Source of the DNA: Alphaproteobacteria bacterium 46_93_T64
Lineage (GTDB): Bacteria; Pseudomonadota; Alphaproteobacteria; Sneathiellales; Sneathiellaceae
Direction of reading: 5' to 3'
DNA: 64,000 nt
NCBI GenBank assembly: GCA_002163135.1
Contig: MAAN01000035.1
Location: 156,631-220,630 of the forward strand
Position 1 is the stretch's first letter; each line of letters begins with the position of its first letter. The position numbers and the translations under genes are program-made. Shown in pieces: positions 19,684-29,331 of the stretch. Below the pieces are notes generated by a model. It did no database searches. It saw only the letters and a program-made list of their open reading frames with translations, and was not told where the DNA came from.

Positions 19684-19740
19684 GCTTACCGTAAGGATAA
19701 GCTGTTTGAACGGTGGGCCTCTGGTCCACTGTTTTTGTTT
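19684..19740 (+). promoter_or_regulatory. rimP-operon leader: terminator-like hairpins (possible attenuator)
   Basis: A short stem (GCTTA 19684-19688 with TAAGC 19698-19702) is followed by a strong one: 9 pairs between 19711-19719 and 19723-19731 (CGGTGGGCC / GGTCCACTG, two G-U pairs, TCT loop), then TTTTTGTTT at 19732-19740. The second has the form of an intrinsic terminator. It lies 45 bases before the rimP start and well after trmB, so it could end trmB transcripts or attenuate the nusA-infB operon. Confidence 0.65.
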
Positions 19741-19784
19741 ATGGGGCATAGACTTCTTGTCTTGCCATAGTAAAGAGACATTCA

Positions 19785-20276
19785 TTGGATCCGACAACTA
19801 AGATAGCTGAGTTAATTGCGCCAACCATTGAAAGCCTAGGCTATGAACTGGTGCGCGTAAGTTTTACCGGCGGAGAATATCCGATTCTTCAGGTAATGGC
19901 GGAAAAAGAAGACGGCACTATGACCGTTGAAGGCTGCGCGGAAATTAGTCGCGCCGTTTCTGCCCTAATGGATGTTGAAGACCCTATTACAGAAGCCTAT
20001 GACCTGGAAGTATCTTCTCCTGGGATCGATCGACCACTGACACGATTAAAAGATTTTGATCGCTGGTCTGGCTTTGAGGCAAAAGTGGAGTTACAAGAAG
20101 CGGTAAATGGCCAGCGCCGGTACCGTGGTAAATTGTTAGGTTTAGAAGGGGAAAATATTCTTCTTCTGGATGGTGCTGGAGAAAAATGGGAACTGCCTTT
20201 CGCGGATTTAAGAAAAGCGAAGCTGGTATTAACAGATGAGTTGATTGCTGCAAGTCAGAGCAGCAACAAGTCCTGA
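19785..20276 (+). CDS. rimP: Ribosome maturation factor RimP
   Basis: 30S subunit assembly factor, first gene of the conserved nusA-infB operon. Family marks are the segment ALMDVEDPITEAYDLEVSSPGIDRPLTR and the C-terminal SH3-like domain (GKLLGLEGENILLL). Length 163 residues is normal. The only suitable start is TTG at 19785, with AAAGAGA upstream; TTG is rare and may limit translation. nusA begins 27 bases downstream of the stop. Confidence 0.94.
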   Translation: MDPTTKIAELIAPTIESLGYELVRVSFTGGEYPILQVMAEKEDGTMTVEGCAEISRAVSALMDVEDPITEAYDLEVSSPGIDRPLTRLKDFDRWSGFEAKVELQEAVNGQRRYRGKLLGLEGENILLLDGAGEKWELPFADLRKAKLVLTDELIAASQSSNKS

Positions 20277-20303
20277 TCAAAATTATTGGACGGAATTGAA
20301 GTC

Positions 20304-21887
20304 ATGGAATCGGCTGCAAGTTTAAATCGCCTGGAACTGCTGCAAGTTGCAGATGCGGTTGCCAGAGAAAAATTAATTGACCGGGATATCGTTCTGGAAG
20401 CCATGGAAGAGGCAATCCAGAAAGCTGCGCGGGCTAAATACGGTCACGAAAATGATATTCGTGCCAATATCAACCGTGGAACTGGCGAAATTCGCCTCGC
20501 ACGTGTTCGCGAAGTTGTTGAGGAAGTGGAAAATGAAGCCACACAACTCACTGTGGAAGAAGCAGAACTGGAAGTCCCTGGAAGTCAGGTTGGCGACCTT
20601 TTAACTGATGATCTTCCGCCCATTGATTTTGGACGAATTGCAGCTCAAACTGCGAAACAGGTTATTGTTCAAAAGGTGCGTGAAGCAGAACGTGAACGCC
20701 AGTTTGAAGAATATAAAGATCGCATTGGTGATGTTATTAACGGCATCGTTAAGCGTGTCGAATATGGCAACGTAACTGTTGATCTGGGTAAAGCTGATGC
20801 GGTTGTTCGCCGCGATGAGCTTTTACCACGCGAAAGTTTCCGTCAGGGCGATCGTATCCGTGCCTACATCTTTGATGTTCGCCGTGAACAACGCGGCCCA
20901 CAAATTTTCCTTTCTCGCAGTCATCCGCAATTTATGGCGAAACTGTTTAGTCAGGAAGTGCCGGAAATCTACGATGGTATCATCGAGATCAAATCAGTTG
21001 CCCGTGACCCTGGAAGTCGCGCAAAATTCGCAGTGTCCTCCAACGATCCAAGTATTGATCCTGTTGGTGCTTGCGTTGGTATGCGAGGCTCTCGCGTGCA
21101 GGCCGTTGTGAATGAATTACAAGGTGAGAAAATTGATATCATTCAATGGTCTCCCGATCAGGCAAGTTTCATTGTAAACGCCTTGGCGCCTGCTGAAGTT
21201 GCCAAAGTGGTTCTCGACGAAGAAGCTAACCGTATTGAAGTTGTTGTTCCGGATGATCAATTGTCTCTTGCTATTGGTCGCCGCGGACAAAATGTACGAT
21301 TGGCCACACAACTTTCTGGCTGGGATATCGATATCCTGACGGAAGATGAAGAATCTAATCGTCGTCAGGCAGAATTTACTGAACGCACCAACACCTTCAT
21401 GGCAGCCCTTGATGTTGACGAGACAATTGCTCAGCTTTTGACAACTGAAGGTTTCTCATCGATTGAAGATTTGATCTTCACAGATGTCGCTGAAATCGCT
21501 GAAATCGAAGGTTTCGACGAGGAAGTCGCTGAAGAGTTGGTTCGCCGCGCACAGGAATTCATAGAAGCGTTTAATGCTGAAATGGAAGAGAAGCGACAGG
21601 CACTGGGTGTCAGCGATGATCTTGTAAATGTTGAAGCTTTAAGCCCTGCAATGGTAGTTGTTTTGGGTGAAGCAGGCGTTAAAACACTTGATGATCTAGC
21701 CGATCTTTCTGGGGATGAGCTGGTGAGTGCCGAAGACGGCATCTTGCGCGAGTTCGGGTTGAACATAGATCTTGCAAACGAGATTGTAATGGCGGCTCGG
21801 GCACACTGGTTTGACGACGAAGAAACTGCTGAAGAAGAAGCTGTTGAAGAGGAAGAAACCGCGAGTGACGAGGAAAGCGACGCCTAA
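20304..21887 (+). CDS. nusA: Transcription termination/antitermination factor NusA
   Basis: RNA-polymerase-binding elongation factor of about 527 residues. An N-terminal domain is followed by S1 (near GDVINGIVKRVEYGNVTVDLGKADAVVRR), two KH domains (VGACVGMRGSRVQAVVNEL and LAIGRRGQNVRLA), and two C-terminal acidic helix-hairpin-helix repeats. The protein ends in a very acidic tail rich in Glu and Asp. The ATG at 20304 is chosen over the upstream TTG at 20286. The last 23 bases overlap the start of the rnpM gene. Confidence 0.96.
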   Translation: MESAASLNRLELLQVADAVAREKLIDRDIVLEAMEEAIQKAARAKYGHENDIRANINRGTGEIRLARVREVVEEVENEATQLTVEEAELEVPGSQVGDLLTDDLPPIDFGRIAAQTAKQVIVQKVREAERERQFEEYKDRIGDVINGIVKRVEYGNVTVDLGKADAVVRRDELLPRESFRQGDRIRAYIFDVRREQRGPQIFLSRSHPQFMAKLFSQEVPEIYDGIIEIKSVARDPGSRAKFAVSSNDPSIDPVGACVGMRGSRVQAVVNELQGEKIDIIQWSPDQASFIVNALAPAEVAKVVLDEEANRIEVVVPDDQLSLAIGRRGQNVRLATQLSGWDIDILTEDEESNRRQAEFTERTNTFMAALDVDETIAQLLTTEGFSSIEDLIFTDVAEIAEIEGFDEEVAEELVRRAQEFIEAFNAEMEEKRQALGVSDDLVNVEALSPAMVVVLGEAGVKTLDDLADLSGDELVSAEDGILREFGLNIDLANEIVMAARAHWFDDEETAEEEAVEEEETASDEESDA

Positions 21888-22512
21888 GGCAAATCTTACG
21901 CGTCAACATCGAGACTTGAGTGATCCGGTTCGCCGGTGTATAGCCACTGGGCAGACACGAAAAAAAGAAGAACTTCTTCGTTTTGTTGTGTCGCCTGATG
22001 GTTTACTGGTCCTCGATATTCGTGGAAAACTTCCGGGGCGCGGAATTTGGATTAGTTGCAGTAGAACGGATATAGAGCTTGCCTGTAAAAAAGGGCTGTT
22101 TTCCCGATCTGCTAAGCAAAAAATTACTGTACCAGAGAGTTTGGCAGAGTCTGTCGAAAACGCTCTGGCAGCAAGATGTTTAAACACACTCGGCCTTGGT
22201 CGGAGAAGCGGTTTGGTAAAAACTGGCTTCGCCAAGGTAGAAGCCTCTTTAAAAGCCGGAAAAGCTGCTGTATTACTTGCGGCAAATGACGGCTCAGAAG
22301 ATGGGCGAAAAAAACTGCGATGGCTGGCGGCTTCTTTGCCAATAGTCGAGCTGTTTAGCAGTGCAGAATTAAGTCAGGCGCTTGGCCAGGGAAACTCGGT
22401 CCATGCGTCGTTAGTCCGTGGAGGACTAACAGATAAGTTTTTGGTCGAGGTTTCCAAGCTGGCTGGCTTTCGAAACCAAGACGATGAAGGTGAAAGAACC
22501 GGGTCGGAGTAA
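21865..22512 (+). CDS. YlxR/RnpM family RNA-binding protein (DUF448)
   Basis: About 215 residues: an N-terminal YlxR domain ([25 protein letters not shown], then [11 protein letters not shown]) fused to a C-terminal L7Ae/L30e-like part ([21 protein letters not shown]). The YlxR domain is known as RnpM, a modulator of RNase P, in other bacteria. The start is uncertain: GTG at 21865 lies in frame inside the end of nusA, with GAGGAA before it, and TTG at 21916 is an alternative. It sits two bases before infB, the conserved place. Confidence 0.88.
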   Translation: MTRKATPKANLTRQHRDLSDPVRRCIATGQTRKKEELLRFVVSPDGLLVLDIRGKLPGRGIWISCSRTDIELACKKGLFSRSAKQKITVPESLAESVENALAARCLNTLGLGRRSGLVKTGFAKVEASLKAGKAAVLLAANDGSEDGRKKLRWLAASLPIVELFSSAELSQALGQGNSVHASLVRGGLTDKFLVEVSKLAGFRNQDDEGERTGSE

Positions 22513-22514
22513 GA

Positions 22515-25211
22515 ATGACTGAAACAAACGACAAGGGTGGGCGCAAATCGCTTAGCCTGAACAAACCGCTGGAAATGAAAAAAGGCGCCGGTGACAGCGG
22601 TCAGGTTCGCCAAAGCATTAGCCATGGTCGCTCCAAAACTGTGCAGGTAGAGGTTCGCAAGAAACGCGGCGGCGCACCTGCGCCAGCAAAACCTGTGGCT
22701 TCACCAGTTGCACCCGCAGCACCCGTTCAGAAGAAACCACTGGGCGCGCAAAAACCTGCTGGCAAATCAGGCCAAAAACGGCGCGACAACAATCGTAGAG
22801 ATCCGAACCTTCTGACCCAAGGTGAGAAAAGCGCGCGTGCTGCTGCTCTCCAGCTTGCTCAAGAGCAAAACGTAAGACAAGCGCAGGAAGCTGCGATACG
22901 TGCTGTTGAAGATCAGAAACGGGCCGAAGAGCAGGCAATCCTTGATAAAGCCGCAGAGAAAGAGCGTAAAGGCCAGGAACGTGTTTCCAATCGCCGCTCT
23001 CCGGAAGAGCGTCGCCGTGCTGAAGAAGACGAAGCACGCCGCTTGACTGATGAGGCGACAGCGACCAAAGAAGCTGAAGCTGCAAAACATCGTGCAAAGA
23101 ATAAGGCAGCTGCCCCTGCTGCGGAGCCAAAACGAGCTGCGCCGCAAAAACCAGCAGCAAGAACAGCTGCTAAACCAGCTGGCAGACCTGCACCGCGTAC
23201 AACAGAAAGTACAACTGACAGCAAAGACAAGCCTGCTGTTGGCGCTCGCAGGAAACTTACAAAACCTCGCGGTGCCGCAGACGACAAAGCAGCAACACCT
23301 GCTCGCAAAACTACTGATCAACGCCGTCGTTCTGGTCGCATGACCCTTGGGGATGCACTTAATGATCGCGGGCCGAAGCAACGCTCTCTAGCGGCAGTTA
23401 AACGTGCCCGTAGAAGACAGCAGATGCAGCCAGAAGATTTGCCGCAAAAGGTTTATCGGGAAGTCACCATTCCAGAGGTTATTTCCGTACAGGAACTTGC
23501 TAACCGGATGACTGAACGGGTTGTCGATGTTGTTAAAACATTGATGAAACTCGGTATCATGGCAACACCAACGCAAACCATTGATGCAGATACTGCTGAA
23601 CTAGTTGTGGCAGAGCTTGGACATACTATAAGGCGTGTCGCAGCTTCCGATGTTGAAATCGGTCTTGGCGGCGAAATTGCTGATACTGCAGATAGCCTCA
23701 TTCCTCGCGCACCAATTGTCGCTATTATGGGCCATGTGGACCACGGCAAAACATCTTTGCTGGACGCCATGCGCAAAACTGACGTTGTATCTGGCGAAGC
23801 CGGTGGCATCACGCAGCATATCGGCGCCTATCAGGTAACGATCGCATCTGGCGACACCATTACGTTCCTGGATACACCAGGCCATGAGGCATTTACTGCC
23901 ATGCGTATGCGCGGTGCGAGTATCACTGACATCGTTATTTTGGTTGTTGCTGCAGATGATAGTGTCATGCCGCAAACAATCGAAGCCATTAAACATGCTA
24001 AAGCGGCGGAAGTGCCTGTGATTATCGCAATCAACAAATGCGATAAACCGGGCGCTGATCCGGCCAAAGTTCGTCAGGAACTATTGCAGCATGAAATCTT
24101 CGTGGAAGATATGGGCGGCGACGTTCTGGATGTTGAAGTATCAGCGCTGAAAGGCACTGGTTTGGACAAGCTGCAAGAAGCCATCTTGTTGCAAGCTGAA
24201 ATCCTTGAACTTAAAGCTAATCCAGAGCGCAATGCACAAGGCTCCATCGTCGAAGCCAAAATCGAAACTGGCCGCGGTATGGTTGCGACTGTTTTGATTA
24301 ATCGCGGAACACTTGAAGTCGGCAATTATTTCGTCGCTGGTACGTCTCACGGTAAAGTTCGTGCCCTTCTTGATTTCCGGGGGAACCCTGTTACCTCCGC
24401 TGGACCATCTGTCCCTGTTGAGGTTCTGGGTGTCCAAGGAAACCCTGTTGCCGGTGATGACTTCATCGTGACTGAAACAGAGGCGAAGGCAAAAGAAATT
24501 GCTGAATACCGCTCGCAGGTTGAAAAAGACAAGAAAGTCACAGCGACTGCACGCGGCACGATCGAGCAAATGTTCACCGCAATTCAGGAAGGTACTGCTG
24601 ACGAACTTCCAGTTGTGATTAAGACTGATGTTCAAGGTTCTGCCGAAGCGATTGCGGCCTCTCTTGAGAAACTTGCAACTGATGAAGTGAAGGTAAACAT
24701 CCTACTTTCCGGTGTCGGTGGTATTACAGAATCTGATATTGCTCTGGCGGCAGCCTCTGGCGCCATGGTAATCGGATTTAATACACGTGCCAACAAACTG
24801 GCCCGTGAAGAAGCCACAAACCAAGGTGTTGATATCCAGTATTATTCTGTGATCTACAACGTAATTGATGATATCAGAGCAATGCTATCTGGCATGCTTG
24901 CGCCAACATTACGCGAAGATTTCCTTGGATATGCGGAAATTCGAGAAGTCTTCAACATCACCAAAGTTGGTAAAATCGGTGGCTGTATGATTACTGAAGG
25001 TGTCGTTAAGCGCGGTGCGAAAGTTCGCTTGCTGCGGGATGATATTGTTATCCACGAAGGTACTTTGGGCACACTGAAACGCTTCAAAGATGAAGTTAAA
25101 GAAGTTAAGTCCGGTATGGAATGTGGTATGGCCTTTGAAAACTACCATGACATCCAAAATGGTGATTTCATTGAATGTTTCGAAGTTGTGGAAGTTGCTC
25201 GCGAGCTCTAA
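22515..25211 (+). CDS. infB: Translation initiation factor IF-2
   Basis: GTPase that brings fMet-tRNA to the 30S subunit. The 898 residues start with a long, low-complexity N-terminal region (to about 310) rich in Ala, Lys, Arg, Glu and Pro. The IF2_N module follows, then the G domain with [12 protein letters not shown] (G1), DTPGHEAF (G3) and NKCDKP (G4), then domains II, III and C. The N-terminal composition makes long but false reading frames on the opposite strand. Start ATG at 22515. A terminator-like hairpin follows. Confidence 0.97.
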   Translation: MTETNDKGGRKSLSLNKPLEMKKGAGDSGQVRQSISHGRSKTVQVEVRKKRGGAPAPAKPVASPVAPAAPVQKKPLGAQKPAGKSGQKRRDNNRRDPNLLTQGEKSARAAALQLAQEQNVRQAQEAAIRAVEDQKRAEEQAILDKAAEKERKGQERVSNRRSPEERRRAEEDEARRLTDEATATKEAEAAKHRAKNKAAAPAAEPKRAAPQKPAARTAAKPAGRPAPRTTESTTDSKDKPAVGARRKLTKPRGAADDKAATPARKTTDQRRRSGRMTLGDALNDRGPKQRSLAAVKRARRRQQMQPEDLPQKVYREVTIPEVISVQELANRMTERVVDVVKTLMKLGIMATPTQTIDADTAELVVAELGHTIRRVAASDVEIGLGGEIADTADSLIPRAPIVAIMGHVDHGKTSLLDAMRKTDVVSGEAGGITQHIGAYQVTIASGDTITFLDTPGHEAFTAMRMRGASITDIVILVVAADDSVMPQTIEAIKHAKAAEVPVIIAINKCDKPGADPAKVRQELLQHEIFVEDMGGDVLDVEVSALKGTGLDKLQEAILLQAEILELKANPERNAQGSIVEAKIETGRGMVATVLINRGTLEVGNYFVAGTSHGKVRALLDFRGNPVTSAGPSVPVEVLGVQGNPVAGDDFIVTETEAKAKEIAEYRSQVEKDKKVTATARGTIEQMFTAIQEGTADELPVVIKTDVQGSAEAIAASLEKLATDEVKVNILLSGVGGITESDIALAAASGAMVIGFNTRANKLAREEATNQGVDIQYYSVIYNVIDDIRAMLSGMLAPTLREDFLGYAEIREVFNITKVGKIGGCMITEGVVKRGAKVRLLRDDIVIHEGTLGTLKRFKDEVKEVKSGMECGMAFENYHDIQNGDFIECFEVVEVAREL

Positions 25212-25245
25212 TCCTTCTTCGAAAACACCGTATCAATATAAAAAT

Positions 25246-25274
25246 GCAGGGACGTCTCGTCCCTGCGTTTTTTT
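25246..25274 (+). terminator. Intrinsic terminator between infB and rbfA
   Basis: A perfect 9-bp stem (GCAGGGACG at 25246-25254, CGTCCCTGC at 25258-25266) with a TCT loop, followed by GTTTTTTT to 25274. It is a textbook intrinsic terminator placed inside the operon, 17 bases before the rbfA start, so partial termination or a separate rbfA promoter is implied. Confidence 0.8.
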
Positions 25275-25291
25275 GATGAATGAGGCATCTC

Positions 25292-25708
25292 ATGGCTACA
25301 AAAAAACGCTCTGGTAGACCCGCAAGCAAACGCCAACTGCGTGTTGGTGAACAGCTTCGTCATATTATTTCCAGTATTCTGACGGAAGATAATATGCACG
25401 ATCCGGATGTCACCAGCGTCTCCATTACTGTTACAGAAGTTCAGCCCAGTCAGGACATGCGGAACGCGACTGTATATGTCCTTCCCCTAGGCGGTGAGAA
25501 TGAAAAGGCTGTTATCGACGGCCTAAATCGATCCAGCGGGTTTATTCAGGCTGAATTAGGCAAACAACTTACTATGAAGTTCACACCTCGATTAGTTTTC
25601 AAGAAAGACAATTCTTTTGAATATGGCGATCACATCGATGCCCTTATTCGGCGCAACCAAACCGACGTGGATGACTTGGACGGTGACGACACCGACAATA
25701 GTGAATAA
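25292..25708 (+). CDS. rbfA: Ribosome-binding factor A
   Basis: KH-like 30S maturation factor needed for 16S 5'-end processing, 138 residues. Family marks include RVGEQLRHIISSIL near the N-terminus, VTSVSITVTEVQPSQDMRNATVYV and TPRLVFKKDNSFEYGDHID. The ATG at 25292 is chosen because TGAGG lies six bases upstream; an in-frame ATG at 25280 is less likely. The tail is strongly acidic. truB starts six bases after the stop. Confidence 0.94.
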   Translation: MATKKRSGRPASKRQLRVGEQLRHIISSILTEDNMHDPDVTSVSITVTEVQPSQDMRNATVYVLPLGGENEKAVIDGLNRSSGFIQAELGKQLTMKFTPRLVFKKDNSFEYGDHIDALIRRNQTDVDDLDGDDTDNSE

Positions 25709-25714
25709 CTGAAC

Positions 25715-26611
25715 ATGGCTAGAAAAAAACGCGGCGAACCCATTCACGGTTGGCTGAATATCGACAAGCCTGCAGGCATGAGTTCTGCCGCAGTTGTCGG
25801 TGCAGTTAAGCGAATCACCAATGCTCAAAAAGCGGGTCATGCGGGAACGCTTGATCCTTTTGCAACAGGCGTGCTTCCTATCGCACTGGGGGAGGCAACA
25901 AAAACTGTCTCCTATATCGTTGACGATTTAAAAGAATACAGCTTTACAACAAGATGGGGTGAAGCCCGTAATACTGACGATATTGAAGGTGAAGTTACCA
26001 AAACCTCTGAAACACGCCCGAATGAAGCACAGATTATTTCAGCGCTCCCGAAATTCACAGGTCTCGTTCGCCAAATACCTCCTGTTTATTCCGCCATCAA
26101 AATTGACGGTAAACGGGCCTATAAACTCGCGCGCGAAGGTGCAGACATAGTCATGCCAGAGCGGGAGATTACTATCCATAAATTCTCCTTTGAAAACATC
26201 CTGGATATTGACCATGCGAGCTTTCACGTTAAATGCTCAAAAGGCACGTATATCAGAGCCTTAGCTCGTGATTTTGCACTGGAGCTCGGCACCTATGCGC
26301 ATCTGTCACAACTCCGCCGCACCAAAGTCGGGCCTTTTTTAGAAAAAAGTGCGATTTCACTGGATATGTTAGAAAAGCTGTGGCAGTGTCCGGCGGAATT
26401 TGAGGACCTGCTTCCTTTGACGACCGCGCTGGACGACATCCCGGCGGTGGCCATAACGGAAACTCAAGCAGATCGCGTGAGGCACGGCAATGACGTGGCG
26501 GTTCCAAATACAGTGGACGGAATTGTCTGCGCCATGAACGAGGATATCCCCGTGTCGATCGCCAGAGTGGAGAACGGCATTTTATATCCGGTTCGTGTTT
26601 TTAATATTTGA
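25715..26611 (+). CDS. truB: tRNA pseudouridine(55) synthase TruB
   Basis: Forms pseudouridine 55 in the T loop of tRNAs. It has 298 residues with the N-terminal GWLNIDKPAGMSS, the catalytic aspartate in GHAGTLDPFATGVL (about residue 48), and the later motifs PPVYSAIKIDGKRAYKLAREG and KGTYIRALARDFA. The C-terminal part fits the TruB-C/PUA region. Coupled closely to rbfA and followed by rpsO after 15 bases. Confidence 0.95.
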   Translation: MARKKRGEPIHGWLNIDKPAGMSSAAVVGAVKRITNAQKAGHAGTLDPFATGVLPIALGEATKTVSYIVDDLKEYSFTTRWGEARNTDDIEGEVTKTSETRPNEAQIISALPKFTGLVRQIPPVYSAIKIDGKRAYKLAREGADIVMPEREITIHKFSFENILDIDHASFHVKCSKGTYIRALARDFALELGTYAHLSQLRRTKVGPFLEKSAISLDMLEKLWQCPAEFEDLLPLTTALDDIPAVAITETQADRVRHGNDVAVPNTVDGIVCAMNEDIPVSIARVENGILYPVRVFNI

Positions 26612-26626
26612 TAATGGAGTCTATCG

Positions 26627-26896
26627 ATGTCGATTAGTGCTGAAAAAAAAGCAGAATTGATCAAGGAATTTGCAACAACTGAAGGAGATACAGGTTCTCC
26701 AGAAGTACAAATTGCCATTCTTACTACACGTATCACCAACTTGACTGAACATTTTAAAGACCACAAAAAAGACGTGCATTCACGTCGTGGCCTTCTCAGC
26801 CTTGTTAGCCGTCGCCGTCGTTTGCTCGACTACGTGAAGAAAAACAGCGACGAGCGTTACCAGACAGTTATTAAACGTCTTGGCATTCGTAAGTAA
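26627..26896 (+). CDS. rpsO: 30S ribosomal protein S15
   Basis: Primary 16S rRNA-binding protein of 89 residues, the usual length. The family pattern is clear: [38 protein letters not shown] and the basic end [12 protein letters not shown]. Start ATG at 26627. It is the last ribosomal gene of the operon, followed by a structured spacer and pnp, an order conserved from E. coli onward. Confidence 0.97.
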   Translation: MSISAEKKAELIKEFATTEGDTGSPEVQIAILTTRITNLTEHFKDHKKDVHSRRGLLSLVSRRRRLLDYVKKNSDERYQTVIKRLGIRK

Positions 26897-26907
26897 GAAT
26901 ACCCTTG

Positions 26908-27006
26908 CCAGGTCTTTCAAAGACCATGGAAGTTTCCAACGCCGGTTCTGCCTCGGGCTCTTTGCCCGAAGCCTCCGGCGTTCGGTGATTCTGGAGTTTG
27001 CTCCAG
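26908..27006 (+). promoter_or_regulatory. Three tandem stem-loops in the rpsO-pnp spacer
   Basis: First, GGTCT/AGACC (26911-26925) with flanking CCA/TGG. Second, a long two-part stem: AACGCCGG (26938-26945) pairs with CCGGCGTT (26975-26982), enclosing TCGGGC (26953-26958) and GCCCGA (26964-26969). Third, CTGGAG (26991-26996) pairs with CTCCAG (27001-27006). No T run follows, so they are not simple terminators. In E. coli this spacer holds the RNase III-processed hairpin used by PNPase to control its own mRNA; the same role is inferred here. Confidence 0.65.
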
Positions 27007-27100
27007 CACCAAGTTGTTAAGATAAGATATTTCACCAGTGCATAGGGCATTGGTTACACGCGGTGAGGCATAGGGCCAACCCGCTTCGGAAGGAAGAAAA

Positions 27101-29209
27101 ATGTTTGAAGTACATCGCAAGGAAGTGATGTGGGGTGGACGTCCACTCGTACTAGAAACAGGTAAAGTCGCACGTCAAGCAGACGGCGCAGTAATGATCA
27201 CATACGGTGGCACACAAGTTCTTTGTACAGCAGTCGCCGCAAAGTCGGAAAAAGTCGGTATCGATTTTTTCCCTCTCACAGTAAATTACCAAGAAAAAGC
27301 ATATGCAGCCGGTAAAATTCCGGGCGGCTTTTTCAAACGTGAGGCCCGCCCATCAGAAAAAGAAACACTGGTTTCTCGTCTGATCGACCGCCCACTCCGC
27401 CCTTCATTTGTAAGTGGCTTTAAAAACGAAACACAAATCATCTGTACAGTTGTTGCGCATGATCTTGAAAATGATCCAGACATCATTGCTTTGATCGGTG
27501 CATCTGCTGCTTTGACTATTTCTGGCATCCCATTCATGGGTCCAGTTGGCGCAGCACGTGTGGGCTTCATCAATGGTGAATATGTTCTGAACCCAACATC
27601 CGAGCAAATGCCTGAATCCGATCTGGACCTTATTATTGCAGGTACAGACGAAGCCGTTCTGATGATTGAATCAGAAGCATCTGAGCTTTCTGAAGAGCAA
27701 ATGCTTGGTGCTGTGATGTTTGGTCACAAAGAAACACAAGCTGTCATCGATGCGATCATTGATCTTGCCGAAGATTGTGCAAAAGAGCCTTGGGATTATC
27801 AGCCAGCTGAAGTTGACGCTGATTTGATGGCTAAGGTTAAAGCCTCTGCAGAAGCGGCCTTAACAGACGCTTATAAAGAGCAAGTAAAACAGTCACGTTC
27901 TGAAAAAATCTCAGTTGCCAAAAAAGCAGCCCTTGAGACTTTGGATGATAGTGAAGTTGAAGCAGCTGCAGGTATCTTGAAGAAAATCGAGAAATCTATT
28001 GTTCGCGGCAACATCATTTCAACAGGTACACGTATTGACGGTCGCGACACATCTACTGTCCGTCCAATTGCAGTTGAAGTCGGCGTTTTGCCACGAGCTC
28101 ATGGTTCTGCCCTGTTTACACGCGGTGAAACTCAGGCACTTGTTGTGACAACGCTGGGTACTGGCCAAGATGAGCAAATCGTGGATGCGCTCGACGGCGA
28201 ATACCGTGAAAACTTCATGCTTCATTACAACTTCCCTCCATATTCTGTAGGGGAAGCTGGCCGCGTTGGCTTTACAAGTCGCCGCGAAGTAGGCCATGGC
28301 AAGCTCGCATGGCGCGCTGTTCACCCATTGCTTCCAGGTAAAGATAAATTCCCTTACACTTTGCGGGTTGTTTCTGAAGTGACCGAATCTAACGGATCGT
28401 CTTCTATGGCAACCGTTTGCGGTGCATCTCTGGCATTGATGGATGCAGGTGTTCCTCTGACACGGCCAGTTGCTGGTATCGCGATGGGCTTAATCCTTGA
28501 AGACGATGGTAAGTTTGCTGTTCTGTCAGACATCCTTGGCGATGAAGATCACCTTGGTGACATGGACTTTAAAGTTGCAGGTACAGAAAAAGGTATTACA
28601 TCTCTACAGATGGATATCAAAATCTCCGGTATCACAGAAGAAATCATGAAGATTGCCTTGGCACAAGCCACTGAAGGTCGTCTGCATATTCTGGATGAAA
28701 TGGGTAAAGCTATTGACGCCGCCCGTGACGGCGTTCGTGATGGTGCTCCGCGCATCACTCAGCTGAGTGTTGCTAAGGACAAAATCCGCGACATTATCGG
28801 TACTGGTGGTAAAGTTATTCGCGAAATTTGCGAAACAACTGGCGCCAAAATCGATATCGATGATGACGGAACTGTTAAAGTTGCAGCGACTTCAACAGAA
28901 GCTGCTGAAGCGGCTGTAAACTGGATCAAATCCATTGTAGATGACCCTGAAGTTGGCGTTATCTACACAGGTAAAGTTGTAAAAGTTGTTGATTTTGGTG
29001 CGTTCGTAAACTTCTTCGGTAACCGCGATGGTCTGGTTCATATTTCTGAACTTGCCCCAAAACGCGTTGCCAAAGTAACCGACATTGTAAATGAAGGTGA
29101 CGAAGTTCGCGTGAAGGTTCTTGAAATTGATGGCCGCGGAAAAGTCCGTCTATCAATCAAAGCAGTAGAAGCTGAAGAGGCCTCTACTGAAGAGCAAAAC
29201 GACGACTAA
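27101..29209 (+). CDS. pnp: Polyribonucleotide nucleotidyltransferase (PNPase)
   Basis: 3'-5' phosphorolytic exoribonuclease of the degradosome, 702 residues. Two RNase PH domains (first with [23 protein letters not shown], second with [18 protein letters not shown]) flank an all-helical part. A KH domain ([18 protein letters not shown]) and an S1 domain ([18 protein letters not shown]) follow. Start ATG at 27101, with AAGGAAGAAA upstream. Ends with a short acidic tail. Confidence 0.97.
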   Translation: MFEVHRKEVMWGGRPLVLETGKVARQADGAVMITYGGTQVLCTAVAAKSEKVGIDFFPLTVNYQEKAYAAGKIPGGFFKREARPSEKETLVSRLIDRPLRPSFVSGFKNETQIICTVVAHDLENDPDIIALIGASAALTISGIPFMGPVGAARVGFINGEYVLNPTSEQMPESDLDLIIAGTDEAVLMIESEASELSEEQMLGAVMFGHKETQAVIDAIIDLAEDCAKEPWDYQPAEVDADLMAKVKASAEAALTDAYKEQVKQSRSEKISVAKKAALETLDDSEVEAAAGILKKIEKSIVRGNIISTGTRIDGRDTSTVRPIAVEVGVLPRAHGSALFTRGETQALVVTTLGTGQDEQIVDALDGEYRENFMLHYNFPPYSVGEAGRVGFTSRREVGHGKLAWRAVHPLLPGKDKFPYTLRVVSEVTESNGSSSMATVCGASLALMDAGVPLTRPVAGIAMGLILEDDGKFAVLSDILGDEDHLGDMDFKVAGTEKGITSLQMDIKISGITEEIMKIALAQATEGRLHILDEMGKAIDAARDGVRDGAPRITQLSVAKDKIRDIIGTGGKVIREICETTGAKIDIDDDGTVKVAATSTEAAEAAVNWIKSIVDDPEVGVIYTGKVVKVVDFGAFVNFFGNRDGLVHISELAPKRVAKVTDIVNEGDEVRVKVLEIDGRGKVRLSIKAVEAEEASTEEQNDD

Positions 29210-29222
29210 TAAATAGTGATTT

Positions 29223-29260
29223 GAGGCGGCTGTTTATTAGCGGCCGCCTCTGTCTTTGTT
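29223..29260 (+). terminator. Terminator-like hairpin after pnp
   Basis: GAGGCGGC (29223-29230) pairs with GCCGCCTC (29243-29250) around a 12-base loop, 13 bases after the stop, followed by the T-rich tract TGTCTTTGTT. It marks the end of the translation/RNA operon. Confidence 0.65.
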
Positions 29261-29331
29261 CACCGCTTGATGCTAAGATCAAATTGCTCTAAGTGGTAAC
29301 TACTACGTAACTCAGTATTAGGGATTGTCTC

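Noticed and set aside
22618..23381. Long reverse-strand reading frames opposite infB (up to about 200 codons)
   Set aside because: They lie opposite the low-complexity Ala/Lys/Glu-rich N-terminal region of IF-2. The composition removes stops on the complement; no ribosome site or protein family is seen.
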